Assembly: GCA_002439165.1 (NCBI GenBank)
Contig: DJTE01000008.1
Span: 44,722 to 108,721, forward strand
Direction of reading: 5' to 3'
DNA length: 64,000 bases
Source: Chryseobacterium indologenes
Lineage (GTDB): Bacteria > Bacteroidota > Bacteroidia > Flavobacteriales > Weeksellaceae
Shown here one piece after another: positions 56,186-63,331 of this stretch (the stretch's first letter is position 1; the number at the start of each line of letters is the position of its first letter). Both the position numbers and the translations under genes were made by a program. The notes under the pieces were generated by a model. It did not search any database. It had not been told where the DNA came from and saw only the letters and a program-made list of their open reading frames with translations.

Positions 56186-57205
56186 ATGACTTCTGAAAAC
56201 GCAAAACGATTTTTTGAAAACTATCTGGGTGAAAAATCTTCCGAATTAACAGTACTTGCTCAGAGCGGCTCTGCGAGGGTGAATATTCTGGCGGCTTCCG
56301 GTACCAGGAAATATATTATCACAGGGAATGACAATGTCCCGGAAAATGAAAGTTTCCTTTATTATTCTGAAGTTTTCTCTGGGCTCAACCTCAATACGCC
56401 AAAGATACTGGCTGTTTCTGAGGACCGGAAAACCTATATTCAGGAATATCTCGGGCAAAATACCCTTTCAGAGCTTATTGCTCAGGAAGGACTTTCCGCC
56501 CGTATCAAGTCTCTTGTCAGGCAGACACTGGAAAAACTTTTTCAGCTTCAGATCCTTACCCAGGACAGGATTGATTTCTCAAAAACTTTTGAATATGAAA
56601 GTTATGATGAACTTCCGGTGATCCACGATCTGTATTACTTTAAAAACTTTGTAGCGGATGTTCTTGAGCTGGAATACCGGAAATCGGCCTTACTCAAAGA
56701 ATTCAAAGAGATTGCTTCTCTTATTGAAAGCCTTGAACCCAAAGGAATCATGATCCGTGATTTTCAGGCCAGAAATATTATGGTGGATGAAAATGACCGG
56801 GTTTCCTTCATCGATTACCAGTCTGCCATGAAAGGACCGCTGATGTATGATGTCATCTCTTTTCTTTTCCAGGCCAAAGCAGATTTCCCCGAAGATTTTA
56901 AAAATGAAATGCTTGATTTCTATATTTCACAGTTTGAAAATCCCAAAAATCAATCTCAACTAAAAAACTCGGTAAGGCCGTTACAGATGATGAGATTTCT
57001 TCAGGTACTGGGTGCTTACGGGTTCCGGGGACTTATTCAGCGGAAACAGCACTTCCTGGCCAGCCTGGAAACCGGCATAAGAAATATTACCCGGTTTGCA
57101 GAATCCTGGGAACAGATGGACCACTATCCTGAACTGAAAAAAGTGATACAACAGCTTGCGACAGAAGAAACGAAAGTAAAAATTAATATGATTTTAAACC
57201 ATTAA
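56186..57205 (+). CDS. AmgK-like sugar phosphotransferase
   Basis: 339 aa, APH-fold kinase. The catalytic loop reads IRDFQARNIMVD (Asp and Asn kept; Arg replaces the first His, as in AmgK where HRDFQSRN is usual), followed by FIDYQSAMKGPLMYDV as the metal-binding part. AmgK phosphorylates the anomeric carbon of MurNAc/GlcNAc in the recycling pathway described in Pseudomonas. A MurU-like gene 800 bases downstream supports that role. A ribosome-adapter RapZ domain gene stands between. No aminoglycoside resistance is implied by the sequence. Confidence 0.82.
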   Translation: MTSENAKRFFENYLGEKSSELTVLAQSGSARVNILAASGTRKYIITGNDNVPENESFLYYSEVFSGLNLNTPKILAVSEDRKTYIQEYLGQNTLSELIAQEGLSARIKSLVRQTLEKLFQLQILTQDRIDFSKTFEYESYDELPVIHDLYYFKNFVADVLELEYRKSALLKEFKEIASLIESLEPKGIMIRDFQARNIMVDENDRVSFIDYQSAMKGPLMYDVISFLFQAKADFPEDFKNEMLDFYISQFENPKNQSQLKNSVRPLQMMRFLQVLGAYGFRGLIQRKQHFLASLETGIRNITRFAESWEQMDHYPELKKVIQQLATEETKVKINMILNH

Positions 57206-57534
57206 GAAATTTTATGATTAAGGTTGGTCAGTAAAAAATCAAAGATTTTATAAGCAGGACATTGATTATCCATAAAAATTAAAATTCTTAAATTTAAACG
57301 CATTCTAAGATTTTATGCCCCAAAAAGAAGCTTTTTATTTGTGTGACGGTTCTGAAAAACCTCAAGACCTGCTGATTAACTTTTTCACAGTTCATATAAC
57401 CTGGTCTTTGAAGCCTTTCGTGAACGAATATGGCAGAGAGCTTCCTGAATAATTTTAAATTATCAAAATCTTAACTTTCCTTACAACTTAATAAAATAAA
57501 CCTTAACGGTTCAAAAAAAATAAAAAAAGAAGAA
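57206..57534. other. Gap between kinase and RapZ-like genes
   Basis: 329 bases of AT-rich DNA containing one short ORF (57315-57452) and, near the end, a stretch of A before the RapZ-like start. No terminator hairpin was found, so read-through from the kinase gene is possible. Confidence 0.5.
57315..57452 (+). CDS. 45-codon ORF, doubtful
   Basis: ATG CCC CAA ... GAA TAA, 45 codons, beginning MPQKEAFYLCDGS and ending NEYGRELPE. Its composition looks protein-like and it fills the gap between two conserved genes, but I find no signal peptide, domain or relation to neighbours. It may be a small protein or the relic of a larger gene. Confidence 0.25.
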   Translation: MPQKEAFYLCDGSEKPQDLLINFFTVHITWSLKPFVNEYGRELPE

Positions 57535-57951
57535 ATGCTACACATCGACATACACAGCTTTTCCTACAAAAAAGGAGGAATTCCCAAAGACAATACCGGC
57601 AACGGCGGCGGTTTTACGTTCGACTGCAGAGGAATTCTGAATCCCGGAAGAATTGAGGAATATAAAATACAGACCGGAAACGATCCCGGTGTTCAGGAAT
57701 ATCTGGAAACCCAAACTGAAATGCCTAAGTTTCTTGAACTGGTAAAAAGCATCATATCAATCAATATCGATAACTACCTGGAAAGAGGGTTTGAGAATCT
57801 TCAGATCAGTTTCGGATGTACCGGAGGACAGCACAGATCTGTATACTCGGCGATAAAAATTGCAGAATTCATCCGCGAAAAATATCCTGAAGGTACCGAA
57901 ATAAGTCTTCATCATGATGAACAGCACCACCTGAACATTGGTAATCATTAA
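57535..57951 (+). CDS. Stand-alone RapZ C-terminal domain protein
   Basis: 138 aa. It matches only the C-terminal domain of RapZ, the glucosamine-6-phosphate sensing RNase adapter of enterobacteria: FDCRGILNPGR at residues 29-39 and GCTGGQHRSV at 94-103 (the phosphate-binding loop). The N-terminal P-loop kinase-like domain of RapZ is missing. Since RapZ-C binds GlcN6P, a protein of this kind placed between AmgK-like and MurU-like genes may sense or handle amino-sugar phosphates. The C-terminus is His-rich (HHDEQHHLNIGNH). Confidence 0.85.
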   Translation: MLHIDIHSFSYKKGGIPKDNTGNGGGFTFDCRGILNPGRIEEYKIQTGNDPGVQEYLETQTEMPKFLELVKSIISINIDNYLERGFENLQISFGCTGGQHRSVYSAIKIAEFIREKYPEGTEISLHHDEQHHLNIGNH

Positions 57952-57988
57952 TGAGCAATAAGTAATTTTTACTTACGATTATTCATTA
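57949..57988. repeat. Imperfect palindrome after the RapZ-like gene
   Basis: TAATGA ... TCATTA outer arms with a central AAGTAA TTT TTACTT perfect hairpin. It starts on the stop codon of the RapZ-like gene. It might be a weak terminator or a small remnant of a dispersed element; the following bases are a low-complexity CATTA/CCATCA-like stretch. Confidence 0.4.
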
Positions 57989-58019
57989 CCTATTATCCAT
58001 CACTTATTGCCCATACTAT

Positions 58020-58733
58020 ATGAAAGCTCTCATTTTCGCAGCAGGAAAAGGAACAAGACTGAAACCTTTTACAGATCATCATCCAAAAGCACTGGCCAAA
58101 GTAAATGGCGTACCGCTTTTAGAAAGGAATATCAGATACCTGAAAAGTTTCGGGATCACGGATTTTGTGATCAACATTCATCATTTTGGAGATCAGATTG
58201 TTGACTTTCTAAATAAAAACAGTAATTTCGGATGCAGCATTGAAATCTCCGATGAAAGAGAAGAACTGCTGGAAACCGGAGGCGGCTTGATTTTTGCTAG
58301 AAAATTTCTTGATCACGGGGAAGATTTTCTGATCATGAATGCAGATATTTTAACGGAAATCAATATCACCGCTCTGGTGGAATACCACAAAAAGATAAAA
58401 GATTTTGCTACTTTAGCGGTTTCGGACCGTGAAAGTTCGAGAAAACTTCTTTTCAATGATGATATGGTTCTGAGAGGCTGGCTGAATGTGCAGACCGGAG
58501 AACAGAGACTTGCGGAATTCAACAAAGGTTTCAAAGCTCTTGCCTTCAGTGGCGTTCACTGCATTAACCCCGTTATCTTTGAAAAAATAAAAAGAACAGG
58601 CAAATTTTCTGTTATGGAAGAATATCTGGACCTTATGCAGACCGAGCATATTCACGGCTTTGTGCATGACAGCATCCTGGTGGATGTAGGAAGACCGGAG
58701 TCTGTAACAGAGGCCGAAAAACATTTTAAATAA
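58020..58733 (+). CDS. MurU-like nucleotidyltransferase
   Basis: 237 aa. Sugar-1-phosphate nucleotidyltransferase: MKALIFAAGKGTRLKPFT is the nucleotide-binding signature, HPKALAKVNGVPLLE follows, EELLETGGGLIFA and MNADILT hold the catalytic and metal residues, and VDVGRPESV closes the fold. Length and layout match MurU, which makes UDP-MurNAc from MurNAc-1-phosphate during peptidoglycan recycling. With the AmgK-like kinase this would bypass de novo synthesis. A mannose-1-P or glucose-1-P specificity cannot be excluded. Confidence 0.85.
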   Translation: MKALIFAAGKGTRLKPFTDHHPKALAKVNGVPLLERNIRYLKSFGITDFVINIHHFGDQIVDFLNKNSNFGCSIEISDEREELLETGGGLIFARKFLDHGEDFLIMNADILTEINITALVEYHKKIKDFATLAVSDRESSRKLLFNDDMVLRGWLNVQTGEQRLAEFNKGFKALAFSGVHCINPVIFEKIKRTGKFSVMEEYLDLMQTEHIHGFVHDSILVDVGRPESVTEAEKHFK

Positions 58734-58738
58734 TTTTG
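58731..58738 (+). promoter_or_regulatory. TAnnTTTG element overlapping the MurU-like stop
   Basis: TAATTTTG starts with the TAA stop of the upstream gene and ends 2 bases before the LOG ATG at 58741. Confidence 0.4.
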
Positions 58739-58740
58739 CA

Positions 58741-59493
58741 ATGGAAATGGATGGAACCAGGGATGAGAGTTTAGTAAATCCGGAACTTGATATTAACGAA
58801 ACAAAACTACACAACAGCCTCAGGCAGAAAACCTGGGATGAGACCATTACCAAAGACAGCTGGATGGTCTTCAAAGTGATGGCGGAATTTGTGGATGGCT
58901 ACGAAAAACTGGCTAAAATAGGCCCGTGTGTATCCATTTTCGGTTCTGCAAGGCTGAAACCTGAAAGCCAATACTACACCATGGCCGTGGAGATTGCTGA
59001 AAAAATCACCAAACTAGGCTTCGGAATTATTACCGGAGGCGGACCGGGAATCATGGAAGCAGGAAACAAAGGCGCTTTCAATGCCCAGGGAAGATCCATC
59101 GGGCTTAATATCGATTTGCCGTTTGAACAGCATTTCAACCCGTATATCAATAAATCCTATTCTATGAATTTCGATTACTTCTTCGTAAGAAAAGTAATGT
59201 TTGTAAAATATTCCCAGGGATTTGTAGTAATGCCGGGCGGTTTCGGAACACTGGATGAGCTTACGGAAGCTCTTACCCTGATTCAGACCAATAAGATCGG
59301 AAAATTCCCGATTGTTCTTGTAGGAAGCCAATTCTGGGGCGGCCTGCTGGATTGGTTCAAATCAACACTGCTGGAAGAAGGTATGATTGCAGCGGATGAT
59401 CTTGACCTGTACAGAGTCGTAGACACTGCGGATGAGGCTGTTGCCCACATCAAAGCATTTTATGATAAATATTCTGTGAATGTTAATTTTTAA
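58741..59493 (+). CDS. LOG-family protein (TIGR00730 type)
   Basis: 250 aa Rossmann-like protein of the lysine decarboxylase-like/LOG family. The signatures GGGPGIMEAGNKGA and MPGGFGTLDELTEAL (PGGxGTxxE) define it; family members release the base from cytokinin or other nucleoside monophosphates (phosphoribohydrolase). An extra N-terminal segment of about 60 residues (starting MEMDGTRDES) precedes the fold, as in the longer bacterial type. It starts 7 bases after the MurU-like gene and may be co-transcribed. The true in vivo substrate is probably AMP-like or damaged nucleotides. Confidence 0.92.
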   Translation: MEMDGTRDESLVNPELDINETKLHNSLRQKTWDETITKDSWMVFKVMAEFVDGYEKLAKIGPCVSIFGSARLKPESQYYTMAVEIAEKITKLGFGIITGGGPGIMEAGNKGAFNAQGRSIGLNIDLPFEQHFNPYINKSYSMNFDYFFVRKVMFVKYSQGFVVMPGGFGTLDELTEALTLIQTNKIGKFPIVLVGSQFWGGLLDWFKSTLLEEGMIAADDLDLYRVVDTADEAVAHIKAFYDKYSVNVNF

Positions 59494-59553
59494 TTGGCAT
59501 ATTATTTGTGACTTATATAACAAGCAAGTATGATTGTAAATCTATTAATTAAG

Positions 59554-60024
59554 ATGAAAAAACTTTTATATATATCAGGAATTTTAACATTTTTTGTGTT
59601 AATGAGTTTTATGTATGTAGACTTTTTCTCTTCAATGACTAAAGTGGATTATGTAGACGGAAGCAAAACATTGAAGTTTACCACAAAAATGAATACCAAC
59701 CATATCTCTGATGCTATTAAAATAAATCCCAATACTGCAGGATTTGAAGCAGAAGTAAAAAAATATGTGAACAATAACTTTGATGTGTACGTTAACGGAT
59801 CTCCGAAAACGATTACATTCACGGGAAGTCAGGTCAACGGAGAAACTGTATGGGTATACTTTGAAACCGGAGGTGTTTCAGATATCAGTACCTTAAAGAT
59901 TAAAAACACGATCCTTTTAAGCTCTTTTCCTAAGCAGAACAACGTTGTAAGTGTTTCTTACAAGGGAAGCCAGAAAGTAATGAATTTTCAGCGGGGCAAA
60001 GAAGTGAATGAAGTATCATTCTAA
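59554..60024 (+). CDS. Small exported protein, DUF6702-like
   Basis: 156 aa from ATG 59554 (MKKLLYISGILTFFVLMSFMYV); an upstream ATG at 59530 adds 8 residues before the signal and is less likely. After the signal or anchor the protein is beta-rich (KVDYVDGSKTLKFTTKMN ... VWVYFETGG ... VVSVSYKGSQKVMNF), resembling the small DUF6702 proteins found in Flavobacteriia; this assignment is by eye. Probably periplasmic. Two terminators follow, marking the end of the core region before the Rhs island. Confidence 0.7.
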   Translation: MKKLLYISGILTFFVLMSFMYVDFFSSMTKVDYVDGSKTLKFTTKMNTNHISDAIKINPNTAGFEAEVKKYVNNNFDVYVNGSPKTITFTGSQVNGETVWVYFETGGVSDISTLKIKNTILLSSFPKQNNVVSVSYKGSQKVMNFQRGKEVNEVSF

Positions 60025-60047
60025 ACAGACAGAATAATTTAAAATAT

Positions 60048-60074
60048 AACCACTGCTGAGGCGGTGGTTTTTTT
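60048..60074 (+). terminator. Rho-independent terminator
   Basis: AACCACTGC / GCGGTGGTT stem with one T-G pair and TGAG loop, then T7. Confidence 0.88.
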
Positions 60075-60126
60075 GTGGGGTTGGGATAGAATTCATATAA
60101 AAAAACAGAACGCTTTTTATAATATA

Positions 60127-60157
60127 AAACCCTCGCAAGCTGCGAGGGTTTATTTTT
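60127..60157 (+). terminator. Second hairpin terminator
   Basis: Perfect 11-bp stem AAACCCTCGCA / TGCGAGGGTTT with a 3-base loop, then ATTTTT. Its mirror strand could also end transcripts coming from the island. Confidence 0.8.
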
Positions 60158-60276
60158 GTGTATTATACGAAAGGTAAGGTTTACTTACAAATGTAAAAAG
60201 TAGGGCCGACATTTCCAATTGTAGACGTACAGATTATATTTCGACAGTCAAGTGATAAGGATACTTATTGATCATA

Positions 60277-60516
60277 TTATAGAAGATTCAATCTATATGC
60301 TATATACATTAGTCCAATAGATAAAATACAGAATACTGCAAGACCTATAAAATAATTGTAAAACCCTTGTGAAAAACTGGCACCTATATCCTCTGAATTG
60401 CTTTTAAAATCTTCTTTTTTTAAATCTTTATTGAAAATTTTAAAAAAATAATATCTAGTATTTACTCCAAGAAAATTTATAATTAACCTTCCTAGAATTG
60501 CTTCTAATAAACCCAT
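60277..60516 (-). CDS. Small membrane protein, candidate immunity protein
   Basis: 79 aa. Short N-terminal amphipathic part (MGLLEAILGRLIINFLGV), a charged middle (KIFNKDLKKEDFKSNSEDIG) and a C-terminal transmembrane helix at about residues 54-74 (YFIGLAVFCILSIGLMYIA). It starts 11 bases after the stop of an Rhs-tip fragment, the place where immunity genes stand in Rhs systems. No known family recognised. Immunity role is inference from position only. Confidence 0.6.
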   Translation of the reverse strand: MGLLEAILGRLIINFLGVNTRYYFFKIFNKDLKKEDFKSNSEDIGASFSQGFYNYFIGLAVFCILSIGLMYIAYRLNLL

Positions 60517-60527
60517 AATAGTATCGC

Positions 60528-60764
60528 TTAATTAAATTGAGGTCTATAGCCTACATTTCTTCTTAACCAAGTTCGAACGGAGCTGTCTGGCTTTGCTGCA
60601 TTTGCTGCAGCCGTCACTACCGGTCGTGTTATCATTCCCTGTCCAACCACTCCATTTACATAGTCTATACCTTTGTTTAAAGTATTATTTATTATTCCTC
60701 TTGCACCTGGAGCAGAGAAAACCACCACATTTGCAGTCGCTTTATTATTGTTTTCATGGCACAA
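60528..60764 (-). pseudogene. Displaced C-terminal tip of an Rhs protein
   Basis: About 78 codons from a TTG inside a GC-rich palindrome; no proper start. The sequence includes ANVVVFSAPGARG and ends WLRRNVGYRPQFN, which matches WLRKNIRNSPQFD decoded at 63163-63201 behind the main Rhs gene. So this is the end of an Rhs protein without its body. Followed by the 79-aa membrane protein gene, so the two look like an orphan toxin-tip and immunity pair. The 5' junction is the palindrome at 60758-60780. Confidence 0.65.
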
Positions 60765-60780
60765 GCGTGACGCTTGCGCC
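60758..60780. repeat. GC-rich palindrome at a junction
   Basis: CAAGCGT-G-ACGCTTG flanked by GGC/GCC arms with one mismatch; strikingly GC-rich within AT-rich DNA. REP-like in form. Only one copy is seen in the window. Confidence 0.55.
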
Positions 60781-60856
60781 AGCTGAGAGTTAAATTAAAT
60801 TGCCATCTTCAAAATGAAAGTGCTCCATTGATGCACATGTAAATCTTTGAATAAAT

Positions 60857-60982
60857 TTAGACTCTTTTTGGCTCAATTACTTCTGTTCCTGTGCCGTTTT
60901 TAGCATAGCTTAGTCTTATATTTCTCAGATGGTCTGTATAATTGTAAATATAGCGGTTTTCTAAGGAAAGATATAAAAAACC
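60857..60982 (-). pseudogene. Rhs core fragment
   Basis: The minus strand encodes NRYIYNYTDHLRNIRLSYAK and continues to GTGTEVIEPKRV before a stop, closely matching NRYIYNYTDHLGNVRLSYAK of the main Rhs gene (63332 onward). Preceding codons LSLE do not fit, so the match is cut at about 60965. The DNA copy is diverged at a few positions. Remnant of a former Rhs core, now without start or body. Confidence 0.75.
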
Positions 60983-61009
60983 ATTGCCGTTTGATGTGCA
61001 ATGGTTTTT
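60976..61009 (-). terminator. Hairpin terminator
   Basis: Perfect 12-bp stem AAAAACCATTGC / GCAATGGTTTTT with a 10-base loop; T tract on either strand. Ends the lipoprotein pair on the minus strand. Confidence 0.82.
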
Positions 61010-61055
61010 GTTGTCAGCTCAAAGTCAAGATATTTTTCGTATTAGGAGGCAACTA

Positions 61056-61513
61056 TTATTTACTACTTTCACTCAAATCTATTACATAAGAAGAATCTCT
61101 TTTTATCCGATAGAATTTTTTTGAGTGTAAACTTCCATCAATATTATGAAATTCAAAATATCCCGTTTTTAATTTGCTTTGGTAGCATTCATACGGATCG
61201 GGAGATTTTTTGAATCTATATGCACCTTTAGAAAAAAGTTTATGACTTTTTTTTTCCTCTACTATTTCAGTACCATAAAAATAATTATTTTTTGAACTAT
61301 CTATTATTATAAATGTGTCAAAATGGTCATTATAGATGTCATTATCCTTTTCTTTATAAACATAAATTGTGTCTATAAACTGATCCCCATTAAACTTCCC
61401 ATCTGCTTTAACGAAACCATTTTTATCATAGATGTGATATGATAAATCGTTTTTTTTGTACAAGATTCTATTAGAAAAATCAAAAGCAGCAAAAAATGTA
61501 TTTTATAATTCAT
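61056..61513 (-). pseudogene. Lipoprotein broken by an A8 homopolymer frameshift
   Basis: ATG at 61513, one base after the stop of the upstream gene, begins a lipoprotein signal (MNYKIHFLLLLIFLIESC). The frame is lost at a run of eight A (61450-61457 on the plus strand as T). One more A would join it to the 130-codon body that follows (YHIYDKNGFVKADGKFNGDQ ...). The body is homologous to the neighbour at 61515: both contain a YFYGTE motif and an II(I/D)DS stretch before it. Either a sequencing or assembly error, a pseudogene or slip-strand phase variation. Candidate immunity lipoprotein by position. Confidence 0.7.
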
Positions 61514-61514
61514 T

Positions 61515-61994
61515 CTAAAGTGCAATTTTTGTATTATATACAGTATCATTTACAATAATATATTCAGTTTTTTCAATAACGTCCCCATTCATATCAAAAG
61601 TATTATGAATGCCGAATGGTTGTATGCTTTGTAACGCTTTTCTAAAATCCAGATTTCTTTTATATCTATATGATCCCAGAAGTTTAGCCCCTTTCCCAAA
61701 AATAATATATTCTGTTCCATAAAAATAAGGACCTTTTAAGCTGTCTATAATTATAGAATCTTTAAATGGGAGATTTGGATTTTTACTGTAAACAATAGTT
61801 CCTATAAAATGATCTTTATAAAAATTTAAATTCATGGCAGCTTTTTCACTTTTATCAAAAAAAGTAATCTTAGTAGTATCTGTTTTTTTTTCTAAAACAT
61901 AATTGAGCATTCCGTTTGGATAGTATATTTTTTGAGATACCTCTTTTTGGCATCCAAACAAGACAAACAAACTACATAAAATAATATATTTCAT
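61515..61994 (-). CDS. Lipoprotein, candidate immunity protein
   Basis: 159 aa. Lipoprotein signal 1-15 (lipobox VLFGC). The mature protein resembles MORN-like/antitoxin-type proteins in containing YYPNGMLNY near the start, and shares IIIDSLKGPYFYGTE and a SYRYKR region with its broken paralogue downstream. It starts 3 bases after the stop of an Rhs-tip fragment. Outer membrane or periplasm expected. Function unknown; immunity is a positional inference. Confidence 0.65.
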   Translation of the reverse strand: MKYIILCSLFVLFGCQKEVSQKIYYPNGMLNYVLEKKTDTTKITFFDKSEKAAMNLNFYKDHFIGTIVYSKNPNLPFKDSIIIDSLKGPYFYGTEYIIFGKGAKLLGSYRYKRNLDFRKALQSIQPFGIHNTFDMNGDVIEKTEYIIVNDTVYNTKIAL

Positions 61995-61997
61995 AAT

Positions 61998-62507
61998 CTA
62001 TTTTCTTAACTGTTTATTCCAGTAATTATTAGAGTCTTTAACGGCTTTACTTAAAGAGTCTACTGTCCTTTTATTTAGCCCTTCTCCTCTTACATTTTTA
62101 TATTTTAAACCAAATGGGGTTCCATCATTATTTCGTAAAACTCCAGTAGCTTGTTTATCCCAAATACCAAATGTGTCTGATTCCTTTTTTAATGCAGAAG
62201 AAATACTTGATTTATTCAGATCTATTAAGGACTCTGTATCAAGACCAAATTGAACAAGAGCTTCTTGAAAACCTGTACTGCCACCGCTCAGTTTTGTATT
62301 TCTACCATAAAACATAAATATAGTTTGTAACATATCATTAGTTTCAATGTTATCTCCTGGTCTAAGCTTATTCAATGTTTCTTTATCAGGATCATTTACT
62401 CCTCCTGTAGAACTATAAAAAGTTTCCTGTGTTGTCCCAATTAAGTCTCTAAACCAATTCGATAAGCCTAAAAGTCCGGTTGAACCATTACTTCCAGTTG
62501 TTGGCAA
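61998..62507 (-). pseudogene. 5'-truncated Rhs toxin C-terminal region
   Basis: About 169 codons from a TTG next to an IS remnant; no natural start. It begins LPTTGSNGSTGLLGLSNWF, continues with a mostly hydrophilic helical region (NDPDKETLNKLRPGDN ... TDSLSKAVKDSNNYWNKQL) and ends at a stop just before the lipoprotein gene. The layout matches the variable C-terminal tip of a polymorphic toxin, cut off from its Rhs body. No catalytic motif is recognised, so the activity is unknown. Confidence 0.55.
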
Positions 62508-62746
62508 ATAGAAAGCCTTTAGAGATCCGTAAGATCATTTATACCACAAATTTAATTGAAAATCTTAACGGAAAAATAAGAAAATACACAAAAAACAAAA
62601 TGTCTTTCCCTACTGATGATGCTGTAATGAAATCAGTGTATCTCGCTTTAAAAGAGGCTACTAAAAAATGGACAATACCTATCCAAAATTGGGGCATTGT
62701 TCTCAACCAATTTATCCTTATTTTTGAAAAAAGGCTCAGATTATAA
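62507..62746 (+). pseudogene. IS256-family transposase, C-terminal remnant
   Basis: About 80 codons in the plus direction: LEIRKIIYTTNLIENLNGKIRK, then SFPTDDAVMKSVYLALKEATKKW and IQNWGIVLNQFILIFEKR. This is the end of an IS256 (mutator-type) transposase; the catalytic Asp residues are missing because the 5' part is gone. The break lies close to 62507-62518, at the truncated toxin tip. No downstream gene uses it. Confidence 0.82.
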
Positions 62747-62797
62747 AATCCAAGCCCTCACTTTTTAACTTACACACTTTGTGGGAGAGTGTCTTCT
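62747..62797 (+). mobile_element. Right end of the IS256-type remnant
   Basis: After the transposase stop comes TTACACACTTTGTGGGAGAG and TGTC, which looks like the terminal inverted repeat of IS256-family elements. The left end is not in place, so it cannot move alone. Confidence 0.55.
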
Positions 62798-62816
62798 GCT
62801 TTATTTTTTTTGGTTA

Positions 62817-63158
62817 TCAGAGCTTATACTTATGGCTAATAATACTATCTTTTTTGTGAATACTGAAGACTAATTCGCCTTTTTTCTTCACAATAGTATC
62901 TCCAACTTCTATTTCATTCTTATATGAGCTCCACCACCTATTATAATGATTACATTCACAAGGCTTCTTAGTTAGAGGATTATAGCCTTTCGCTTTAAAC
63001 ATATCGGAAGTATAGGACAAAGGAGGGTTTTCCACAACTAAAATACATTCTTCTTCAGAAAGTCTTTTTGCATTACCTTCATGATCTATACGATTTGTAA
63101 AAATAAAGAAAATAACAATAATTATTAAACATATAATTAAACTTATTTTTGGTTTCAT
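62817..63158 (-). CDS. Membrane-anchored small protein, candidate immunity protein
   Basis: 113 aa. N-terminal transmembrane anchor (residues 5-21, ISLIICLIIIVIFFIFT), then a soluble domain with Cys (KPCECNHYNRWWSSYKN). It starts 2 bases after the stop of an Rhs tip remnant (TAA AT ATG), i.e. in the immunity position. No known domain. Upstream relation to IS remnant suggests the end of this module is intact on the gene side. Confidence 0.62.
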   Translation of the reverse strand: MKPKISLIICLIIIVIFFIFTNRIDHEGNAKRLSEEECILVVENPPLSYTSDMFKAKGYNPLTKKPCECNHYNRWWSSYKNEIEVGDTIVKKKGELVFSIHKKDSIISHKYKL

Positions 63159-63160
63159 AT

Positions 63161-63331
63161 TTAATCAAATTGAGGAGAATTTCTAATGTTTTTACGAAGC
63201 CAACACCTATTGCTGATGGAGCGTTATTAACTTTTTGTGTTATATCAGTTGTGTATGTTCTTGAAACTAAAGTTACTTCAGAATCGGAAATGGAAGTATA
63301 TTTATTATTTGTTTTTCCGTCAGAATAGCTA
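63161..63331 (-). pseudogene. Decayed Rhs tip
   Basis: After the main Rhs frame stops, the next bases encode SGYDSYSDGKTNNKYTSIS in another frame, and in yet another frame SISNRCWLRKNIRNSPQFD followed by TAA at 63161-63163. The latter is homologous to the end of the fragment at 60528. At least two further frameshifts are needed to link these pieces. Non-functional remnant of the toxin tip. Confidence 0.6.

Noticed and set aside
56186..57205. Aminoglycoside resistance kinase
   Set aside because: The APH-like fold is better explained as an AmgK-type sugar kinase by its catalytic loop and the MurU-like neighbour.
57989..58019. Short CATTA/TTATTGCC-like units before the MurU-like gene
   Set aside because: Too short and irregular to call a repeat element beyond the hairpin already listed.
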